Part shown: in pieces, positions 9,096 to 19,187 of the stretch | How the letters are laid out: each line of letters opens with the position of its first letter | How positions within the stretch are numbered: position 1 is the first letter of the stretch | From: Cupriavidus sp. UYMMa02A | GTDB lineage: Bacteria; Pseudomonadota; Gammaproteobacteria; Burkholderiales; Burkholderiaceae | Assembly: GCA_001725945.1 (NCBI GenBank) | Contig: LRMT01000170.1 | Span: 1-64,000 of the forward strand | Reading direction: 5' to 3' | Length of the DNA: 64,000 nt | Notes under the pieces: generated by a model | Told to the model about the DNA's origin: nothing | Databases searched by the model: none | The model's input: the letters and a program-made list of their open reading frames with translations, nothing else | Made by a program: the position numbers and the translations under genes

Positions 9096-10121
9096 TCAGG
9101 CCCGCGCCGCAGCCCGATCCTCCACCAGCGCATCGCGGTTCGCGTACCGCGCGGCAATCACCGAGCACACGATGAGCTGCAACTGGTGATAGACCATCAG
9201 CGGCAGTACCAGCAGCCCCAGAGCCGGATGGCCGGCGAACAGGATGTTGGCCATCGGAATGCCGTTGGCCAGGCTTTTCTTGGAGCCGCAGAACACGGCG
9301 GTGATCTCGTCTTCGACGCTGAAGCGCAGGCGCCGCGCGACAAAGGTGGTTGTGCCCAGCACCACGAACAGCAATACGGCGGCCAGCCCCATCACCGCGG
9401 CAATGGTCTGCCACTGGTACTGGTGCCACAGGCCCTTGGCGGTCGCGTCACAGAACGACGAGTAGACGATCAGGACGATCACGCCGCGGTCGATCTTGTT
9501 GGTGATGTGCTTCTTCTTTGCCAGCCAGCTGCCGATCAGCGGACGCAGCAACTGGCCCAGTGCGAACGGCAGCAGCAGTTGCAGCGCCACGCCCGTGAGC
9601 GCCTTGCCCAGCGGCATGGAAGCGCCGCTCGCGCTGATGACCAGGCCCATCAGCAGCGGCGTGACGGCCATGCCGATCAGGCCGGAAATGGTGGCATTGA
9701 AGATGGCACCGGAAACGTTGCCGCGCGCCATCGACGTCATGGCCACCGACGACGACACCGTGGACGGCAGCGCGCACAGGTAGAACACACCGAGCAGCAG
9801 GTCCGCCGGCAGCGTGTTGCGCAGCGACAGCATCAGCAGCAGGCCCACTACCGGAAACACGACGTAGGTGAAGGTCTGCACGAACACGTGCAGGCGCCAG
9901 TGCTTGGCGCCGGACACGAGCTTGTCCCTCGACAACGCCGCGCCGTGCAGAAAGAACACGAGCGCCACGCCCAGGCTGGTGACGATGCCGAGGTGCAGCG
10001 GGCCGCGGCTGCTGCCGAACTCGGGAGCGAGCAGCGCGATGCCGATCGCCGTCAGCATGACCAGGACGAAGCCGTCGATCAGGTCGTAGAGTTTCTTGAG
10101 CTTGGAAAACATGCTGGACAT
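9096..10121 (-). CDS. SBF-like bile acid:sodium symporter family transporter
   Basis: The 341-residue protein has about ten membrane segments. It belongs to the SBF-like branch (YfeH/DUF4137 type) of the bile acid:sodium symporter superfamily. Family segments include FFLHGAALSRDKL, ALPSTVSSSVAMTSMARGN and FCGSKKSLANGIPMA. The physiological substrate is not evident. The gene is divergent from a LysR regulator with only 80 bases between starts, and an inverted repeat lies in between, so local control is likely. Confidence 0.88.
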   Translation of the reverse strand: MSSMFSKLKKLYDLIDGFVLVMLTAIGIALLAPEFGSSRGPLHLGIVTSLGVALVFFLHGAALSRDKLVSGAKHWRLHVFVQTFTYVVFPVVGLLLMLSLRNTLPADLLLGVFYLCALPSTVSSSVAMTSMARGNVSGAIFNATISGLIGMAVTPLLMGLVISASGASMPLGKALTGVALQLLLPFALGQLLRPLIGSWLAKKKHITNKIDRGVIVLIVYSSFCDATAKGLWHQYQWQTIAAVMGLAAVLLFVVLGTTTFVARRLRFSVEDEITAVFCGSKKSLANGIPMANILFAGHPALGLLVLPLMVYHQLQLIVCSVIAARYANRDALVEDRAAARA

Positions 10122-10160
10122 CTAAGGGTTTAGCCTAGTATTGGACGCCACCCAGGTCTA

Positions 10161-10185
10161 GAATGCAAATTCATTTATTGCATTC
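10161..10185. promoter_or_regulatory. Inverted repeat, probable LysR-regulator site
   Basis: GAATGCAA and TTGCATTC are perfect 8-bp arms around a nine-base AT-rich spacer. They lie between the divergent SBF-type transporter and LysR gene, just before the LysR start. Spacing and position resemble a LysR-type recognition site. Function is inferred only from position. Confidence 0.5.
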
Positions 10186-10202
10186 ATTTATCTTTTTGTT
10201 GC

Positions 10203-11188
10203 ATGAATTACACACTCCGGCAGCTACGGGTGTTCCTGGCAGTCGCGGAAACGGGTGGTTTCAGTCGCGCCGCCGAAGCCGTCGGCCTGACGCAATCGGC
10301 CGTCAGCCGCGGTGTGGCGGAGTTGGAGGAGGCGCTCGGCGTGCGGCTGCTGGACCGCACCACGCGCGAGGTGGTGCTGACGCATGCCGGGCAGGCGCTT
10401 GCGCCGGCGCTTGAGCGCCTGCTGGGCCAGCTCGACGATACGCTCGAAGATACACGCCAGCTCGGCGAACACTATCGCGGTCGCGTTGTGATAGCTGGTG
10501 CGCCGACAATCTCCGCGCGGCTGATGCCTATGTATGTGGCTGCTTGCGCGGCGCAATATCCCGAAATCCGCCTGACCGTGCGCGACAACGTGCAGGCCGA
10601 TGGCATTGAGCAGGTGCGCGCCGGCGGCGTGGACTTTGGCGTGCTGATTGATCCGCTCGTGCACGACGGGCTGACCATCGAGCCGCTGGTGACCGACCCG
10701 TTCTGCTTCGTGTGCCGGCGCGACCATCCGCTCGCGCAGGAAGATTCGTCCCCTGGTCGGCTTTGGACGGTATGCGGCTGGTGCTGCTGGACTTCGCCTC
10801 GGGCAGCCGGCCGCTGATCGATCGCGTGTTCGGGCGCCACGGCATCGTACCGCGGGTGATCCAGGAGCTGGGCCACTCGGCCAGCGTGTTCGGCATGGTG
10901 GAGGCAGGTATCGGTGCGTCGGTACTGCCGACTTACTCGCTGCCGCTGCCTGCGGCGTCGCCGCTCGTATGGAGGCCGCTGGTGCCGCGCGAGGAGCGGC
11001 GCATCGTCATGGTCCGGCGCGACGATCGCTCGCTGTCGCCCGCGGCCGAAGCGGTATGGGCGCTGGTCCGCAATCTCACGATCAAGGCGGCCGGGCCGGA
11101 GCCGGAGGCGCCTGAGCGGCCTCAGCGTGCTCTGGCCGTCACCATGACCGCTTCCAGGTCGAAGCTGCCGTCTGGCTGCACGCGATAG
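10203..11188 (+). CDS. LysR-family transcriptional regulator (one frame break)
   Basis: The N-terminal winged helix-turn-helix is clear: MNYTLRQLRVFLAVAETGGF, then AAEAVGLTQSAVSRGVAELE. The effector-binding domain follows from about residue 90. The frame breaks near 10748, after HPLAQEDS. Adding one G (TTCGTCC to TTCGGTCC) continues into VPWSALDGMRLVLLD and a normal C-terminal half. The last 20 residues run into the converging methyltransferase gene by 67 bases, so the true end may be slightly earlier. It probably controls the divergent SBF-type transporter. Confidence 0.85.
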
Positions 11189-11907
11189 TGCTCGCACACT
11201 TCGGCGGGTGCGACCTGCCACAGATGGCGGATGGCCTCGACCGCTGCCGGCGCCGTGCGCATGCGCTTGACCCAGCTTTCGAACTCGATACCGATGCGCC
11301 AGATCGGCGAGACGCCGATTTCATTGGCCGCGAAGCCTGCCGCCTCGAACATCGCGCGCCATGCCGGGCCGGTGTAGTCGCGCACGTGCGAGGGATCGCG
11401 CAGCAATTCGACCGATTGCAGCCAGGTGTCGCGCAGCGGGTCTTCGGCGCCAGCGATGTCGATCAGCACCACCTTGCCACCGGGCTTGAGCACGCGGCGC
11501 ATCTCGCGCAGCGCGGCGGGCACATTGCGCCAGTGATGCGCGCTCATGCGCGAGACCACGGCGCAGAAGGTGCCGTCTTCGAATGGCAGCGTTTCCGCCG
11601 CGCCTTGCCGCGTACGGATATTCGCCAGCCCGCGCTCGCGCGCGGCACCGGCCACCACATCGAGCATTTCCTGCGACAGATCATAGGCCGTCACCGTGCC
11701 GGCCACCGCTGCGGCGGCGAAGCTTGCATGTCCCGCGCCGCAACCGAGGTCCAGCACGGTACTCGTCGCGCGCTTGTCCGCCGGGATCAGGTCCGCCAGT
11801 TCCTGCCGGAGCTGCTCCAGGTCCGCTCCCTGTGCATGGACGGCGCTGGTGAGGTAGGCGCTGGCAGTGGCGCCAAACTGGGCGGCGACGAGTTCCTGTT
11901 GTTGCAT
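11122..11907 (-). CDS. Class I SAM-dependent methyltransferase (UbiE-like)
   Basis: The SAM-binding motif I, VLDLGCGAGHASFA, is at about residue 50. Motif II/III segments TLPFEDGTFCAVVSR and MRRVLKPGGKVVLIDIAG follow. The length of 261 residues and the overall pattern fit the UbiE/Methyltransf_11 group acting on small molecules. The substrate is not deducible. I chose the ATG at 11907 because AGGAG lies seven bases upstream; two upstream in-frame starts lack this. It is divergent from the MmyB-type regulator at 12046. Confidence 0.85.
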   Translation of the reverse strand: MQQQELVAAQFGATASAYLTSAVHAQGADLEQLRQELADLIPADKRATSTVLDLGCGAGHASFAAAAVAGTVTAYDLSQEMLDVVAGAARERGLANIRTRQGAAETLPFEDGTFCAVVSRMSAHHWRNVPAALREMRRVLKPGGKVVLIDIAGAEDPLRDTWLQSVELLRDPSHVRDYTGPAWRAMFEAAGFAANEIGVSPIWRIGIEFESWVKRMRTAPAAVEAIRHLWQVAPAEVCEHYRVQPDGSFDLEAVMVTARAR

Positions 11908-12045
11908 GACTGGCTCCTGAACCGGCTGCATGCCGGTCTTCTGGTGGTTCGGGGACTTGCCCGCAGTGCGGGTCCGGGCTACTGTAGGCCGACTGTTTTC
12001 CCGGTACAAGTTACCGTTTTATCCTGGTATAACACGCACCAGCCT

Positions 12046-12881
12046 ATGGTCGAGACACATTCCGAAAGCGCTTTCCAGCCTGGCAATGCGCCAGTTCCGG
12101 GCGTCGCCGCTCCGGTTACACGCGAAGCGGTGCTGGGCGCTTTCCTGCGCGCGCATCGCGAGCGCCTGGCGCCGGCCGATGTCGGCTTGCCTCCGGGGCG
12201 GCGCCGTCGTACGCCGGGCTTGCGCCGCGAGGAAGTGGCCCAGCTTGCGGCCTGAGCGCCACGTGGGTGACATGGCTGGAGCAGGGGCGACCCGTCGCGC
12301 TGTCGGCGCGGGCGCTGGCGAGCCTGGCCGCCGCGCTGCGCCTGTCGCGCGCAGAGCGCGCCTATCTGTTCGAGCTGGCTGGCCGGCGCGATCCGCAGCA
12401 TGCCGGCAGCGAAGCGGTCCCGCCGGCCGTGATGGCCAGCGTCCATGCCATCCATGGTCCGGCCTACCTGCTGGACCGCCAGTGGAACGCGCTGGCATGG
12501 AACGACGAGGCAGCCCGCTTGTTCGTCGGCTGGCTCGATGGCGAGAGCCACGAACGTAACCTGCTGCGCGCGATGTTCCTGTCCGCGCCCCTCCAGAGTC
12601 TGGTCGAGGACTGGCCGCACCGGGCCGGCAGACTGGTGGCCGAATTTCGCGCGCACAGCATCCGCCACGCAGAAGACGCGCCGATGCGCTCGCTGATCGA
12701 GGGATTGATGGCGGAAAGCCCGGCCTTCCGTGCAGCCTGGCTGTCGCAGGACGTGGAAGACCGCGAGGGCGGACGCCGCCGCTTCCACCATCCGGCGCTC
12801 GGTGTGCTGCAGTTCGAGCAGCTCACGCTGTGGCCGGCGGCGGCGCCGGGCTTGATGGTGGTGATGCTGCTGCCGGCCTGA
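12046..12881 (+). CDS. XRE-family regulator with MmyB-like ligand-binding domain (one frame break)
   Basis: The N-terminal helix-turn-helix includes [16 protein letters not shown], a signature of the MmyB/actinobacterial-type XRE group. The C-terminal domain (from about residue 110), with [19 protein letters not shown] and the terminal [14 protein letters not shown], is the MmyB-like PAS-type ligand domain that binds fatty acid in the family prototype. In the raw frame a TGA falls after AQLAA. One missing G near 12252 restores [16 protein letters not shown] short inverted repeat, CGGTA-N5-TACCG, lies at 12002-12016 between this gene and the divergent methyltransferase and may be its operator. 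Confidence 0.82.
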
Positions 12882-12908
12882 GGCCACGGCAGCAGGCAAA
12901 GCGGTGGC

Positions 12909-13666
<758 letters not shown>

Positions 13667-13705
13667 CTGCTGTCTCCTCGATAGCCAGTCGCGGTAGCGA
13701 CTGCC

Positions 13706-13717
13706 GTTTACGTAAAC
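13706..13717. promoter_or_regulatory. GTTTACGTAAAC palindrome upstream of the SDR gene
   Basis: This perfect 12-bp palindrome is followed by GTCAAC, so the minus strand reads TTGACGTTTACGTAAACG. It sits 40 bases before the SDR start. TTACGT/ACGTAA-type sites of this sort are used by regulators of acyl-CoA and leucine degradation (LiuR/PsrA-like) in proteobacteria. The link to a given regulator is inference. Confidence 0.5.
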
Positions 13718-13788
13718 GTCAACTCCCGCGCTATTGTACGGACGCAGGACGGGCTGGCAAGAGGCAAAGCCATGTGTGGCGGAAGAAC

Positions 13789-13819
13789 GAAAAAAGCGAC
13801 CCGAGGGTCGCTTTTTTTG
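13789..13819 (-). terminator. Rho-independent terminator of adk
   Basis: The stem AGCGACCC/GGGTCGCT is flanked by A6 on one side and T7 on the other. It lies about 25 bases past the adk stop on the minus strand. The symmetric flanks would allow action in both directions. Confidence 0.88.
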
Positions 13820-13841
13820 CACGCGGCTCGTGCCGGGGCTC

Positions 13842-14507
<666 letters not shown>

Positions 14508-14846
14508 TTACGGGTCCTCAGAGTTTTGAATCTGGTATGGCGGGAGATGAGAACGAGGGTAACGCCGTAACTTGACGCAGGACTTACTGCGCGCGCTTGG
14601 ATCAGGTCACGCGATCGACCGGCGCGGCGCTGCGAGGAACGCTGCGCGGGTCACCGGACGGGCTCTATCTGTATCTCCCCACCGAGCCTTGGCCGGCCGG
14701 CGCATTCTGGTGCGCCATCCCGACGGCTCTGTATCGGCAAGCATTATGCCATGAGGCGCAACGAATCCGGCCCGAATTCAGGCCGATTCCATGGTTGCAT
14801 CTGTATGAACCCCAGCGCAAAGGTGGCCATGGGGGCCGCGAAGTGC
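14508..14846. other. Intergenic stretch without a recognised gene
   Basis: The 339 bases between adk and kdsB hold no reading frame with recognisable protein features on either strand. They must carry the adk promoter, but I could not pick a convincing -35/-10 pair. Confidence 0.6.
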
Positions 14847-15656
14847 TCAGGGGCCTTCCTGCGCCATGCTCTGGGCCCACAGCGCGCGCACGCGCTCCAG
14901 GTCCGTCTGGGTGTCCACGCCGGGTGCCGGTGCCGCGGCGGTTTCCAGCACCGCGATGCGCTCGCCATGCCACATGGCGCGCAATTGCTCCAGCGCTTCG
15001 GTCTGCTCCAGCGGCGCCACGGCCAGCGTGGGAAAGCGGCGCAGGAAGCCCGCGCGGTAGGCATACAGGCCAATATGGCGCAGCACCGGCATGGGCGGCA
15101 GCGGCACCTGCGCGACCGAGGCGGGCACCGCGGGCACGCCGGCCCAGTCGTCGCGCGACCACGGAATCGGGGCGCGCGAGAAGTAGAGCGCGCGACCTGC
15201 CGCGTCGCAGACCACCTTGACGACGTTCGGGTTGAAGACGTCGGCCACGTCGTGCAGCGCATGGGCGGCCGTGGCGATGGCGCAGTCGGCATGGTGCGCG
15301 AGGTGCAGCGCCACGTCATCGATCAGTTGCGGATCGATCAGCGGCTCGTCGCCCTGCACGTTGACGACAATGGCGTCGTCGGGCAACGCAAGCCGTGCCG
15401 CCACTTCGGCCAGGCGGTCGGTGCCCGAAGGATGGTCGGCGCGCGTCAGCACGGCTTCAATGCCATGCGAGGCGCAGGCATCAGCGACGGCCGGCGCATC
15501 GGTGGCAACCACGGTGCGCTGCGCCGACGACGCGTGCGCGCGTTCGGCCACGCGCACGATCATCGGCCGCCCGCCGATATCGGCCAGCGGCTTGTCGGGC
15601 AGCCGCGTCGATGCCAGCCGTGCGGGAATGACGACGGTAAAGGCCGGGATGCTCAT
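14847..15656 (-). CDS. kdsB: 3-deoxy-manno-octulosonate cytidylyltransferase
   Basis: KdsB activates Kdo to CMP-Kdo for the lipopolysaccharide core. The enzyme starts [33 protein letters not shown] is the nucleotide-binding signature. Later motifs are [23 protein letters not shown] and [12 protein letters not shown]. The length of 269 residues is normal. The raw frame continues upstream through the Trm112 gene without a stop, but a missing G explains this (see the next entry). The ATG at 15656 is where the family begins. Confidence 0.94.
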   Translation of the reverse strand: MSIPAFTVVIPARLASTRLPDKPLADIGGRPMIVRVAERAHASSAQRTVVATDAPAVADACASHGIEAVLTRADHPSGTDRLAEVAARLALPDDAIVVNVQGDEPLIDPQLIDDVALHLAHHADCAIATAAHALHDVADVFNPNVVKVVCDAAGRALYFSRAPIPWSRDDWAGVPAVPASVAQVPLPPMPVLRHIGLYAYRAGFLRRFPTLAVAPLEQTEALEQLRAMWHGERIAVLETAAAPAPGVDTQTDLERVRALWAQSMAQEGP

Positions 15657-15666
15657 GATGCGCGTC

Positions 15667-15878
15667 TCAGTCCGCCGCCGGGCCGCGCGTTCGTCCGGGT
15701 TGACCACGCGCCCCGGTACCGACTGGCGGGCCTCGTCGGCCAGCATGAGGGGGATGCCGTCGCGGATCGGGTAGGCCAGCTTGTCGGCGTGGCAGATCAG
15801 TTCCTGCGCGGCGCGGTCATATTCCAGCTTGCCCTTGCACAGCGGGCAGACCAGGATTTCAAGCAGCCGGTTGTCCAT
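15667..15878 (-). CDS. Trm112/YcaR family zinc-ribbon protein (one frame break)
   Basis: This small protein starts [20 protein letters not shown] and contains [17 protein letters not shown], the full Trm112-type fold. Bacterial members accompany kdsB and lpxK and are thought to help methyltransferases or Kdo metabolism. In the raw sequence it reads straight into KdsB. Restoring one G in the GCGGCCCGG run near 15684 gives a natural end, PAAD, with TGA at 15667, ten bases before the kdsB ATG. Its start overlaps the lpxK end by 20 bases. The zinc pair here is CPLC with a later Cys in LICHAD. Confidence 0.85.
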
Positions 15879-16944
15879 CTTGGTGTTCCTTGTTGAGGCC
15901 GGCGGCGGCAGCCGTCGCGGCCGGGATGCGCGCCTGCACGGCACGGCGGATCTTGTCGATCAGGCCCGCGTCGATCACGGGCGTGGTGGGGACGACCCAG
16001 ATGCGCGGGTCGTCGAATCGTTCGCATTTTACGGCATCCTTCTCGGTGATCAGGATGACGTCGGCATCGAGCGCGTCAGGGTTGCCGGCAAACGGGTCGT
16101 CGGCGAAATCATAGTGGTCGGGCAGCGGCAGGGTCTTCGGGCTCAGGCCCGCGCCGCGCAGGCTCGCGAAGAAGCGCTCGGGATTGCCGATGCCGGCCGC
16201 GGCCAACACGCGGCGCCCGGCAAACGCGCTGAGCGGGCGCGCCATGGTCGGATCATTGAGCTGCCAGGCATCGTCCAGTTCCAGGCGCATGCCATAGACC
16301 CCGGGCCGGTCGGGCGTGGCGCGGAAGTTCGGGTCGTTGATCAGCGTGGCGTCGCGCGGACGCGAAAGCGGCTCGCGCAGCGGGCCGGCCGGCAGCATCA
16401 GGCCGTTGCCGCCCATGCGCGCATCGAACATGACGATCTCGAAGTCGCGCTGCAGGCGATAGTGCTGCAGGCCGTCGTCGAGCAGCAGCACGTTGACGCC
16501 GGGGTGCGACACCAGCATGGTCTGCGCGCACAGCGCGCGGTCGGGAAACACCCAGACCGGTATGTCGGCGGCGCGTGCGATCAGCAGCGGTTCGTCGCCC
16601 ACGTCCGATGCCTTCGACGTCGGCTTGACCCGGCGTGGATGCTTGAGTGTCACGCCATAACCGCGCGACACCACGCCGGGCCGCAGGCCAGCCTCCGTCA
16701 GCGCCTGCGCCAGCGCGATCACGGCCGGCGTCTTGCCTGTGCCGCCCACGGTCACGTTGCCGACCACCACCACGGGCATCGGCAACCGCGTGGACTTGAA
16801 CCAACCATGCAGGTAGCCGTAGCGGCGCACGCGCGCGACCAGGCCGAACAGCAGCGAAAACGGCAGCATCAGCCAGGCGAACCAGCCCCGGCGTTGCCAC
16901 TGGGCGGTCACGAAATCGGCGAGGGCATGGCGCGGAGCGGGCAT
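15859..16944 (-). CDS. lpxK: Tetraacyldisaccharide 4'-kinase LpxK
   Basis: LpxK phosphorylates the lipid A disaccharide at the inner membrane. An N-terminal membrane anchor ([19 protein letters not shown]) is followed by the Walker A segment [17 protein letters not shown]. Other motifs are [27 protein letters not shown] and [10 protein letters not shown]. About 361 residues from the ATG at 16944, slightly longer than average because of the Ala-rich tail. Order lpxK-trm112-kdsB-adk is the usual betaproteobacterial block. Confidence 0.94.
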   Translation of the reverse strand: MPAPRHALADFVTAQWQRRGWFAWLMLPFSLLFGLVARVRRYGYLHGWFKSTRLPMPVVVVGNVTVGGTGKTPAVIALAQALTEAGLRPGVVSRGYGVTLKHPRRVKPTSKASDVGDEPLLIARAADIPVWVFPDRALCAQTMLVSHPGVNVLLLDDGLQHYRLQRDFEIVMFDARMGGNGLMLPAGPLREPLSRPRDATLINDPNFRATPDRPGVYGMRLELDDAWQLNDPTMARPLSAFAGRRVLAAAGIGNPERFFASLRGAGLSPKTLPLPDHYDFADDPFAGNPDALDADVILITEKDAVKCERFDDPRIWVVPTTPVIDAGLIDKIRRAVQARIPAATAAAAGLNKEHQDGQPAA

Positions 16945-17066
16945 GGAAGGGCAGGGCGAAAGGGTGATAGCCGGCTTGTCGGCCGGCCGGACGCGCACAT
17001 TATGGGCATTGCCCTGCGCACGCGGCAACCCCGGCGCCCTGCCGGCACCGGGATGGTTTGCAGCGG

Positions 17067-17498
17067 TCAGCGCGGCTGCGCGCTCTGCGTGGCGAAGGTC
17101 AGGCGCGACAGGCCGGCGAGCCGTGCCGCTTCCATCACGTTGACCACGGCCTGGTGCGTGGCCTGGGCGTCCGCGTTGACGATGACCACCGGCGGCTGGC
17201 CGCCCGTGGCGGGGCCGGCCGCGGCGCGAAGCTGGTCGGCCAGGCTGGTCACGTCGTTCTGCTCCATCACATGCTTGTTGACGGAGTAGACACCGCGCGA
17301 GGACACCGACACGACGATTTCCTGCGGGCGCTGCTGCGCGCGCTCGGCATCTGCGGTGGGCAGCTGGATCTGCAGCTCGGTGTAGCGCGAGTAGGTGGTC
17401 GTGATCATCAGGAAGATGAGGATCACGAGGAGCACGTCGATAAGCGGAATCAGGTTGATTTCCGGCTCTTCACGCCGCTGGCGGGAACGGAATTGCAT
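17067..17498 (-). CDS. exbD: ExbD/TolR family biopolymer transport protein
   Basis: The 143-residue protein has a short basic N-terminus ([32 protein letters not shown]). The single membrane helix carries the essential Asp in [11 protein letters not shown] periplasmic domain from about residue 45 completes it. It forms the proton-driven energising complex with the neighbouring ExbB-type gene, which lies 28 bases upstream. Whether it energises TonB or another partner is not shown here, as no tonB is adjacent. Confidence 0.9.
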   Translation of the reverse strand: MQFRSRQRREEPEINLIPLIDVLLVILIFLMITTTYSRYTELQIQLPTADAERAQQRPQEIVVSVSSRGVYSVNKHVMEQNDVTSLADQLRAAAGPATGGQPPVVIVNADAQATHQAVVNVMEAARLAGLSRLTFATQSAQPR

Positions 17499-17526
17499 GG
17501 CGCTTTCCTGCGTGGGGGGCCGGCGC

Positions 17527-18147
17527 TTAGCTGCGCCGTTGCGGCAGGATGGCGTCCAGGAACGCCGTGGCGCGGAATTCCAGCTCGGCCACGTAATCGT
17601 CGACGCGGCGGCGGAAATAGCGCCAGAAGATCAGCGCGGGGATCGCCACGATCAGGCCGAAGGCGGTGTTGTACAGCGCCACCGAGATCCCGTGCGCAAG
17701 CTGCTCGGGGTTTGCGCCGGTGCCGCCCTGGCTGCCGAAGATCTCGATCATGCCGATCACCGTGCCGAGCAGCCCCATCAGCGGGGCGACCGAGGCGATG
17801 GTGCCCAGCGCATTCAGGTAGCGCTCGAGCTCATGGGCAACGACGCGGCCCGCTTCTTCCACGACTTCCTTGGCGGCGTCCCGGGACGTATGCGGCTGCA
17901 GCACCACGTGCCGGAGCCCCGCCGCCAGCACGCGGCCCAGCGGCGAGTTCTGTTCCAGCGTATTGACCACTTCGGGCGTGGCGCGGCGCTGCTGCGCGGC
18001 CGAAAGCGCCTCTTCATAGAGTCGGGCAGGCAGAACCTTGCTCCGCTTGAGGGTAAGGAAGCGCTCGACGATCAGTGCCAGCGCAAGAACCGAAGCGAGC
18101 AGCAGCGGCCAGATCGGCCAGCCGGCCGCTTGAATGATCGAAAACAA
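17527..18147 (-). CDS. exbB: MotA/TolQ/ExbB proton channel family protein
   Basis: Three membrane segments are visible: a first one near the N-terminus (FSIIQAAGWPIWPLLLASVL), then a pair in the C-terminal half. The family signature is GTIASVAPLMGLLGTVIGMI. The reading frame runs further upstream to ATGs at 18234 and 18354, but homologous proteins begin at M/L-FSIIQAAGW, which here is a TTG at 18147 with GGGGG about nine bases upstream. This gives 206 residues, normal for the family. It is the first gene of the exbB-exbD pair. Confidence 0.87.
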   Translation of the reverse strand: MFSIIQAAGWPIWPLLLASVLALALIVERFLTLKRSKVLPARLYEEALSAAQQRRATPEVVNTLEQNSPLGRVLAAGLRHVVLQPHTSRDAAKEVVEEAGRVVAHELERYLNALGTIASVAPLMGLLGTVIGMIEIFGSQGGTGANPEQLAHGISVALYNTAFGLIVAIPALIFWRYFRRRVDDYVAELEFRATAFLDAILPQRRS

Positions 18148-18347
18148 TTGGACCCCCGAGTCGACAACCAGAAACGACAGAAATAACGGACCGGCTTTAT
18201 ATGGCAGCCCTTGGATACGCGCATACCGAGGCATTGCGCGCAGCGGCACTGCTCCGAAAATCAGGCAGCACTCTAACCCGCGGCATGGCGCGCGGCAAGA
18301 CACTGGCAAACGGTGTCTCGGCAACGCATCGGTGCGGTGGTGAACAC

Positions 18348-18421
18348 TTTCCACAGCGATGTGGGACAGGATTGTGGATGAAGTGTGGAAAGCGGCCTGA
18401 CAAGCACGCTAAGGTGTTGAT
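18348..18421 (+). repeat. 74-bp unit, copy 1
   Basis: It begins TTTCCACA, contains GGACAGGATTGTGGATGAAG and TGTGGAAAG, and ends GTTGAT. CTTTCCACA (from 18347) and TGTGGAAAG form a perfect 9-bp inverted repeat. By hand alignment it matches copy 2 at about three quarters of positions with no gap. Confidence 0.8.
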
Positions 18422-18530
18422 CCGAAAGGGAGAAGCGACTGTCGCCTGTTTTTTGTGCAATCGCCCTCTAACGGCATTAATGCGGTTGTGGACAGTCACT
18501 TTGGGACCTCCCGCGGGGTTTACCCGCTGC

Positions 18531-18604
18531 TTTCCACATCCTTGCGGGACAGAATTGTGGACGGCTTGTGGAAAGTTGTCTGAGAAGCCGGCTAACTCAT
18601 TGAT
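18531..18604 (+). repeat. 74-bp unit, copy 2
   Basis: It begins TTTCCACA, contains GGGACAGAATTGTGGACGGC and TTGTGGAAAG, and ends GGCTAACTCATTGAT. The same 9-bp inverted repeat CTTTCCACA/TGTGGAAAG is present. It starts 183 bases after copy 1. Confidence 0.8.
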
Positions 18605-18699
18605 TTGAATGGTAATCGCTGGCTTTGCTCAAAAACTGGCAATGGTGCTCATGCGCCACTGCGAGATGACCGTCACAAGACACGCACAATATCTGCTTT

Positions 18700-18773
18700 T
18701 TTCCACACATCGTCAGGAGAGCATTGTGGACGGGCTGTGGACAACGCGTGGAGATCCATGCTAACTGCTTGAT
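18700..18773 (+). repeat. 74-bp unit, copy 3
   Basis: It begins TTTCCACA (with the preceding T, TTTTCCACA, which fits the relaxed DnaA-box pattern TTWTNCACA), contains GCATTGTGGACGGGCTGTGG and ends TGCTAACTGCTTGAT. It is exactly 74 bp like copies 1 and 2 and starts 169 bases after copy 2. Confidence 0.78.
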
Positions 18774-18941
18774 TTTTCGAAGGTATATGTCGCATGCCCG
18801 CAAATTAGGCAAACTCATGCCTCGACCTCTCGAATTCCGGGGTGTGGCTCGGGCGATTCTTCTCGAGGATCCGTTTGAAAGAGCAACCGAACGCAGGCCG
18901 CGAAAGCACCACCTCTCCACCGCTTGCGCCGAATTGTCCGC

Positions 18942-19007
18942 TTTTATCCAGCGTTCCTGTGGATAACTTTGTGAACAAGCTGCGGACGCGGCCCGTAAGT
19001 GATTGAC
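18942..19007 (+). repeat. Diverged fourth unit with a perfect DnaA box
   Basis: It contains TTATCCA at 18944-18950 and TGTGGATAA at 18958-18966, the exact complement of the consensus DnaA box TTATCCACA. TTTGTGAACAAGC follows, and the unit ends GTAAGTGATTGAC, parallel to the ends of the other units. It directly precedes the AT-rich tract. Confidence 0.65.
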
Positions 19008-19187
19008 GCGTAAGGAAAATGGTTACATTGCCTAATTTTTATTTCGGTCTGAAACTTCATAAGAATCAAAGAGTTGTACCTACTCATGCGGGCTGCGGCA
19101 TGGGGGGGCAGCCCCATGGCCCCCCTCTTGACATAGCCGTTATGCTGTGGACATGTTCAATCCACGCCGCACCGATGGCGACGCCCC

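Larger units (their letters stand above)
18148..19187. other. 1-kb non-coding region with four repeat units and an AT-rich tract
   Basis: No convincing gene lies between the divergent exbB and xseA. The region holds four related units (listed separately), many copies of TGTGGA or its complement, and an AT-rich tract at about 19012-19078, unusual for this genome. A G/C inverted repeat (GGGGGGC...GCCCCCC) lies at about 19103-19126. The organisation resembles a DnaA-binding cluster; no replication gene adjoins it. Confidence 0.7.

Noticed and set aside
14847-15878. A continuous reading frame fusing a Trm112-like protein to KdsB
   Set aside because: Restoring one G in the GCGGCCCGG run gives a natural stop ten bases before the kdsB ATG, and the two are separate genes in relatives. 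The fusion is best explained by the same base-loss error seen elsewhere.
18348-19007. The four units as a CRISPR array
   Set aside because: Units are 74 bp, only two thirds to three quarters alike, and spaced unevenly at 169 to about 240 bases with no cas genes.
18348-19078. The repeat array as the chromosomal origin
   Set aside because: No dnaA, dnaN, gyrB, rpmH, parAB or repA lies near; the neighbours are exbB and xseA. Only a DnaA-related role other than oriC is kept as a possibility.
19128-19156. TTGACA before xseA as a sigma-70 promoter
   Set aside because: The -35 word is perfect, but at 16-18 bases spacing the -10 is ACATGT or worse. Not strong enough to annotate.
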